Shown here: positions 59,786 to 64,000 of the stretch, piece by piece
How positions within the stretch are numbered: the stretch's first letter is position 1
Layout: each line of letters starts with the position of its first letter
From: Mycolicibacterium monacense
GTDB taxonomy: Bacteria; Actinomycetota; Actinomycetes; Mycobacteriales; Mycobacteriaceae
NCBI RefSeq assembly: GCF_010731575.1
Contig: NZ_AP022617.1
Coordinates: 4,526,001-4,590,000 of the forward strand
Reading direction: 5' to 3'
Length of the DNA stretch: 64,000 nt
Notes under the pieces: model-generated
The model's database searches: none
Seen by the model: only the letters and a program-made list of their open reading frames with translations
What the model was told of the DNA's origin: nothing
Program-made: the position numbers and the translations under genes

Positions 59786-61218
59786 GCGGGTGGGCCTTCC
59801 TGCGCTGGTGACGGCGGTGCCTCCGCGGGAAGCAGCATGTCGTCCAGCGTGGCCGGGGCGGAGGCGCCGGCTGGGATGGGTGCGCCCGGGAGTAACGCCG
59901 GTGTCGGGTTCGCCGGTAGACCGTGGGGTGCGTATGTGCCCGGCGGACCGGGCGGTGTCCCCCACCCCGCGGGGGGTGGGACGTCCCCGCCGCCGGTGAA
60001 GGCGGACACCGCCGGGGGCGTCTCGGGGGGCGTCGGGCTGCCCCCGGCGCCGCCGGGCGCCAGCGCGGGGTCCGAATAGACGAGGTTCTCGGGGCTCGGC
60101 GACTTCTTGAGGTACGCGTTGATCGGCATGGGCAGGTAGTTGAAGTTCAACAGGCGAAGGGCGGGTCCCAGGTACTCCGCGCAGATCCTCGATGCCTCGG
60201 GCGCCGTCGCGTTGCGGACCGCGCCGATCGCCGAACAGATGAGCTGTACCGGGTTGGCGAAGTTGCCCATCGCGAACCCGCCGAGCATCGTGCCCGTGTC
60301 CGGGTGATAGATGTTGTACCCGTTGCCGATTGCGTTCGGCGCGACGTGCAGGACGTTCTCGAGGGCGACGCGGTTGTCGGCGACGTTCTGCGTCACGTTG
60401 GCCAGGCGCTGGATCTGTTCGGCGGTCTGATCGCGGCTGCCCGCGATGAAGCGCTGCACCTCTCCGACGGCCTCGGCGAGGTTGGTCAGCGCCGAGTCCA
60501 TCTCCACCCGACTGCCGTCGACCACGCTGCTCACGGTGGCGAGACGGTCCTGGAACTGGACGATCTGAACGTTGCTGTCCCGCAGGGCTGTCACGAAGAC
60601 CTGCAGGTTCTTGATGACGTCGACGATGTTGCCGCTGCCGTCGGCGAGGATGCGCCCCACCCCCGACAGTTGGGAGATGGTCTCCCGCAGCTTGTCGCCG
60701 TTGCCGGCCATCGCATTGGCCGCGCTGTCGATGAACCGACTGACCGACGTGTCGGACACTCTACCGGACGGGCCGAGTTCGCTTGCCAGCCTGGCCAACT
60801 GCTCCTTGACCTCGTCCCACTCGACCGGTATTGCGGTGCGCTCCACACCGATGACGGCGTCATCGGGCAGCACCGGACCGCTCGACTCGTAGGCCGGGGT
60901 GAGTTGGACGTAGCGGGCGGCGATCAGATTCGGCGCCACGATGATCGCCTTGGCGTCCGCGGGGATCGACACACCGCGGTCGACGGCGAGCGTGAACCTG
61001 GCCTGTTCGCCGACCGGCTCGATCGATTCGATGGTGCCGACCCGGACTCCGACGACCCGCACCTCGTCACCGGGGTAGATCGACGTGGCCGAGGTGAAGT
61101 ACGCGGTGATGGTCCGCGGCGCGAAGAACTCCTGCCGCACGATCACCGCGGCGCCGGCGACGAGCAACGCCACCAACGCGACGGTCAGGACCTTGGCGGA
61201 CTTGGTGCGGCCGATCAT
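59782..61218 (-). CDS. mceD: Mce family protein D
   Basis: A 478-residue Mce protein with an N-terminal anchor (VLTVALVALLVAGAAVIV), the Mce domain (GDEVRVVGVRVGTIESIEPVG) and a needle helix region. The C-terminal 110 residues are rich in Pro and Gly (GWGTPPGPPGTYAPHGLPAN), as in several MceD proteins. ATG 61218 overlaps mceC by 4 nt. It is full length. Confidence 0.92.
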   Translation of the reverse strand: MIGRTKSAKVLTVALVALLVAGAAVIVRQEFFAPRTITAYFTSATSIYPGDEVRVVGVRVGTIESIEPVGEQARFTLAVDRGVSIPADAKAIIVAPNLIAARYVQLTPAYESSGPVLPDDAVIGVERTAIPVEWDEVKEQLARLASELGPSGRVSDTSVSRFIDSAANAMAGNGDKLRETISQLSGVGRILADGSGNIVDVIKNLQVFVTALRDSNVQIVQFQDRLATVSSVVDGSRVEMDSALTNLAEAVGEVQRFIAGSRDQTAEQIQRLANVTQNVADNRVALENVLHVAPNAIGNGYNIYHPDTGTMLGGFAMGNFANPVQLICSAIGAVRNATAPEASRICAEYLGPALRLLNFNYLPMPINAYLKKSPSPENLVYSDPALAPGGAGGSPTPPETPPAVSAFTGGGDVPPPAGWGTPPGPPGTYAPHGLPANPTPALLPGAPIPAGASAPATLDDMLLPAEAPPSPAQEGPPA

Positions 61219-62297
61219 CGTGAACCACCCGGGATGCCGTTGTAGGGGAGCGGGAATTCGGCGCGCGGACCGGCGTTGTCCGGAGGCTGGCCGGCATTGA
61301 CTCCGCGCCGGTAGCCGAGCGCGTAGTCGAGGAACGGCTGCAGCGCCCCACCCGGTATCAGGTTGCCGATGAAGGCGTTGTAGTAGAACCCGTTGTTGAC
61401 CGCTTCGCCCTGAGTCACCTGATACTTGGCGAGGCCGTTGAGGGCTTTGCCGATGTTGTCCCGGTTGCGCTCCAACATCTCCGATACGGAGTTGAGCTTC
61501 TCCAGCGTCGGCGCCAGTTCCTGTTCGTTGTCCCGCACCAGACCGGTCAGCTGCTGCGACATCGCGGAGGTGTTGGCGAGCAGGTTGACGATCGCGTAGC
61601 GGCGCTGTTCGAGAACCGCCAGCAGGTCGTTGGCGCTCAGCAGCAGCGAGTTCACCTGCTGGCTCCGCTCGGACAGGATTGCGGTGACGTCGGCGGCACC
61701 GGCGAGCAGGTCACCCAGCGTCTCGTCGCGGTCGTTGAGGGACCGGGAGAGTTCGGTCAGGCCATCGAAGGTCGGGCCGAGCTGGGGTGCCAGCCGGTCG
61801 ATCGTCTCGGACAGGATGTCCAGCGACTGGTTCAACGTGGCCGTGTCGGTGTCGGCGGTGTTGGCGGTGAAATCGCTGACCGCCTCGGTCAGCGAGTAGG
61901 GCGACGACGTCCGCGAAACCGGGATCGCCTCCATGGGGCCCAGCCGCCGCGAGCCCTTGGGTTCCACCGTCAGCATCCGCTCGCCGAGCAGGGTGCCGGT
62001 GCGGATGTGAGCGGTCGAATCCGAACCCAGCCGCACCTTCCCGTCGAGGGAGAAGGTCACCAGCGCCTTGCCCTTGTCCAGCACCACGTCGGACACCGTT
62101 CCGACGGTGACGCCGGAGACCTTGACATCGTTACCGGCAGCGAGCCCGCCGGCCTCGGCGAACACCGCCCGGTACTTCACCGAGGTCGCCATCGACCACA
62201 GCTGCTGCGGCTGAAGGCCGACGACGATGACCAGCACGATGAGCATTAGGCCGATGAAACCGGCACGGACCGAGGATGATCCACCATATTTCAGCAT
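61215..62297 (-). CDS. mceC: Mce family protein C
   Basis: A 360-residue Mce protein with an N-terminal anchor (GFIGLMLIVLVIVVGLQPQ), Mce domain (AGNDVKVSGVTVGTVSDVVLDKG) and helical needle region (LTELSRSLNDRDETLGDLL). A short C-terminus ends LPYNGIPGGSR. The ATG shares one base with the mceB stop. Lipid substrate is not determined by the sequence. Confidence 0.92.
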   Translation of the reverse strand: MLKYGGSSSVRAGFIGLMLIVLVIVVGLQPQQLWSMATSVKYRAVFAEAGGLAAGNDVKVSGVTVGTVSDVVLDKGKALVTFSLDGKVRLGSDSTAHIRTGTLLGERMLTVEPKGSRRLGPMEAIPVSRTSSPYSLTEAVSDFTANTADTDTATLNQSLDILSETIDRLAPQLGPTFDGLTELSRSLNDRDETLGDLLAGAADVTAILSERSQQVNSLLLSANDLLAVLEQRRYAIVNLLANTSAMSQQLTGLVRDNEQELAPTLEKLNSVSEMLERNRDNIGKALNGLAKYQVTQGEAVNNGFYYNAFIGNLIPGGALQPFLDYALGYRRGVNAGQPPDNAGPRAEFPLPYNGIPGGSR

Positions 62298-63322
62298 CAG
62301 GGCTCAGCACACCTTCCGGTGTCTTGCTTGATCCAGGGGAAGTAGGCGGTGCGCCCCTGCAGATCGGTGACTCGTACGGACAGCCCGCAGAGGTACTGGT
62401 TGAGCCAGCTGCCGTAGGCGCCGAGGCGCACCAGCTTGCGGTAGTTGCCCGGGGCCTTCTGCAGGGAGATGTCGAGCAGCTCCTTGTCCTTCTCCAGCAG
62501 CGGCGCAACCCGGTTGAGCTGGTCGATGGATCCGGCCAGCGGGGGGCGCGCCTCGGTCATGAGGTCGGCCAGCGATGCGGTGCCCTTGTCGAGGGATTCG
62601 ATGGCCGCACCGATGGGATCGCGGTCCTGCGCCAGGCCGGTGACGAGTTCCTCGAGTCGCGCGACGGCGCCGGAGAACTTGTCGCCGTCGCGCGACATGG
62701 TCTCGACCACGGTGTTGAGGTGGTCGATCATCTGCCGGACAGTCTCACCGTTGGCGGCGATGGAGTTGGTGAACGACGAGGTCCTGGCGAAGAGGGACTC
62801 GATGTCCCCGCTCTGACCCTGCAGGATCTGGATCAGCGAGTGGGTCAGCGCGTTGACGTCCTCGGGATTCAGTCCCCTGATCACCGGTTTGAGGCCGCCG
62901 AGGAGCAGGTCGAGGTCGAGCGCGGGTTCGGTGCGGTCCTTGGGAATCCGCGACCCGGCGGGTTGGATCTGCGTCGAGCCGGGGCCGTCGACGAGTTCGA
63001 GGTAGCGGTCACCGACGAGGTTCAGGTAGCGCACGGCCACCCTCGTCCCGGTGGTCAGCACGACGTCGGTGCGGGCGTCGAAGTCGACCACCACCGTATT
63101 GTCCGGTTGCAGGGAGACACCGTTGACCGTGCCGACCCGGATACCCGCAATACGCACGGAGTCACCGGATTTCACGCTCGATGCATCGCCGAACACCGCG
63201 GAGTACTCGTTGGCCGATCCGGCACGGTACTGGCCGAAGATCGCGACCAGCGCGGCGGTGAACAGCACCATCACCACGGCGAACACCCCGAACTTGACCA
63301 CCGTGGGGCCCAGCCGCCTCAT
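62297..63322 (-). CDS. mceB: Mce family protein B
   Basis: A 341-residue Mce protein with an anchor (VVKFGVFAVVMVLFTAALVAI), Mce domain (SGDSVRIAGIRVGTVNGVSLQ), VAVRYLNLVGDRYLELVDG and helices. The usual C-terminus GLSVRVTDLQGRTAYFPWIKQ is present. ATG 63322 overlaps the mceA stop (ATGA). Longer in-frame sequence upstream is shadow of mceA. Confidence 0.92.
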   Translation of the reverse strand: MRRLGPTVVKFGVFAVVMVLFTAALVAIFGQYRAGSANEYSAVFGDASSVKSGDSVRIAGIRVGTVNGVSLQPDNTVVVDFDARTDVVLTTGTRVAVRYLNLVGDRYLELVDGPGSTQIQPAGSRIPKDRTEPALDLDLLLGGLKPVIRGLNPEDVNALTHSLIQILQGQSGDIESLFARTSSFTNSIAANGETVRQMIDHLNTVVETMSRDGDKFSGAVARLEELVTGLAQDRDPIGAAIESLDKGTASLADLMTEARPPLAGSIDQLNRVAPLLEKDKELLDISLQKAPGNYRKLVRLGAYGSWLNQYLCGLSVRVTDLQGRTAYFPWIKQDTGRCAEP

Positions 63323-64000
63323 CCCGGCTGGCCGATCTGCGAGGTGTTGCGCGGCGGTCCGTCGAGGGGTCCGAACAGCATCTGCTTGAGCCCCTCGGAG
63401 TTGAGCAGGATGCCCTGGTTGCCGTACTGCGCCGGGTTGGCGTCGATGTCGGAGACGACGTACGGCGCGCGGGTCTCGTAGCCCACGTCGGGCAGGCCCA
63501 CACACTGCGGTCCGCCGCGCGCCGCCACCTTCGGCAGGTTCTGGGGGTACCGGTAGCGCTCGGTACCCAGGACGAACGAATCCAGCAGCAGCACACCGGG
63601 AACCGGTGGTGGCGGCGCCATGGCCAACGGCAGCATCCCGGCCAGACCGCAGTTCAGTGCGGTGTGGTACTGGTTGGTCAGATCCGTCGTGGGCACCAGC
63701 AGCCGCATGACGTCGGTGAACGCGCCGCGGTTCGTCGCCACGACGTCGTTGCCGACCTCGGCGAGCCCGATGGCGCTGACCAGCAGAGCATCGAGGTCGC
63801 TCTGCCGTTCCACCAGCGTGTCACTGATCCGCGACGCATTGTCGGCCGTGGCGAGCAGATCGGGAGCAGCGTCGGCATAGGCGTTGAGAACCCCTGGGGC
63901 GACGGCGATGTCGCGGCTGAGGTTGTCCATGCTGGGGTCGAGGTCGGCGAGCAGGGTGTCGAGGTCGACCAGCGTTCGGCCGAACTTCTCGCCCCGTCCG
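63319..64000 (-). CDS. mceA: Mce family protein A, C-terminal part (5' end beyond window)
   Basis: The frame stays open to the window edge, giving the last 226 residues. The visible part has the MceA pattern: GRGEKFGRTLVDLDTLLADL at the edge, ISDTLVERQSDLDALLVSAIGLAEVG, LLVPTTDLTNQYHTALNC and the C-terminal YETRAPYVVSDIDANPAQYG. The Mce domain and anchor lie outside. The preceding yrbEA/B permeases are expected further along, so the operon type (mce1, mce4 or another) cannot be fixed here. Confidence 0.9.
   Translation of the reverse strand, partial: GRGEKFGRTLVDLDTLLADLDPSMDNLSRDIAVAPGVLNAYADAAPDLLATADNASRISDTLVERQSDLDALLVSAIGLAEVGNDVVATNRGAFTDVMRLLVPTTDLTNQYHTALNCGLAGMLPLAMAPPPPVPGVLLLDSFVLGTERYRYPQNLPKVAARGGPQCVGLPDVGYETRAPYVVSDIDANPAQYGNQGILLNSEGLKQMLFGPLDGPPRNTSQIGQPG

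Noticed and set aside
1..64000. RNA genes, CRISPR arrays, insertion sequences, phage or attachment sites
   Set aside because: No tRNA or rRNA-like stretch, no regularly spaced repeats, no transposase or integrase frame and no flanking direct repeats were seen. The two HNH genes lack mobile-element borders.

Overview
The window looks like chromosomal DNA of a mycobacterium, most likely a fast-growing Mycolicibacterium-type species. This rests on uniformly high GC, many GTG starts, an mce operon, mycofactocin-type SDRs, F420-type luciferase-like oxidoreductases, KshA/KstD/Hsa-type steroid enzymes and a perfect mycobacterial LexA (SOS) box. Genes are packed tightly, often overlapping by 4 nt (ATGA or GTGA). 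I see no rRNA, tRNA, CRISPR array, insertion sequence or prophage, and no gene-free stretch longer than about 300 bases.

Layout. Bases 1-5288 hold mixed genes: a VanY-like carboxypeptidase, a CynX/NimT-type MFS pump divergent from a FadR-type regulator, and an SOS-boxed DUF222/HNH endonuclease. Bases 5475-13096 hold redox catabolic genes: DUF899, two TetR regulators with clear palindromic operators, three mycofactocin-coupled SDRs, a carboxymuconolactone-decarboxylase-like protein, a P450 and an LLM oxidoreductase. Bases 13157-16682 hold a universal stress protein, a small hypothetical, an SDR and an MHS-type MFS carrier. Bases 16781-24756 hold a steroid-ring set (HsaD-, BVMO-, KshB-, HsaA-, HsaC- and KstD-like). 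Bases 24930-27666 hold an IclR-led operon. Bases 27672-41395 hold a BVMO/SDR pair, a FadD/alcohol DH/aldehyde DH/enoyl hydratase operon, a SnoaL/SDR/SDR/KstD-like/hydrolase operon and a possible 2-oxoglutarate oxygenase. Bases 41401-54437 hold a second DUF222/HNH gene, the kshA operon, two more KstD genes, an Old Yellow Enzyme and a PadR regulator. Bases 54434-64000 hold an mceA-F operon (mceA runs off the window end) with Mce-associated and small secreted proteins downstream.

How the genes fit together. Mce proteins form a lipid or sterol import machine. KstD (Delta1-dehydrogenation) and KshA plus a KshB-like reductase (9-alpha-hydroxylation) open steroid ring B. HsaA-, HsaC- and HsaD-like enzymes hydroxylate, cleave and hydrolyse ring A. 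BVMOs, SDRs, OYE, FadD, alcohol and aldehyde dehydrogenases, hydratase and thioesterase would handle substituents and CoA intermediates. This reads as an additional, non-core steroid or steroid-like terpenoid catabolic cluster.

Main discovery. A 19-bp imperfect palindrome, TGTTCCGCTSANCGGRACA, recurs upstream of about a dozen transcription units between 20 and 56.5 kb. In most of them it sits 27-29 nt upstream of a -10-like hexamer (usually TAnnnT or TTnnnT). In many the hexamer lies only 6-7 nt before the start codon, implying leaderless mRNAs. This defines a regulon joining the steroid enzymes with the Mce-associated and secreted proteins. The local PadR gene, which carries the site in its own promoter, is the leading candidate regulator.
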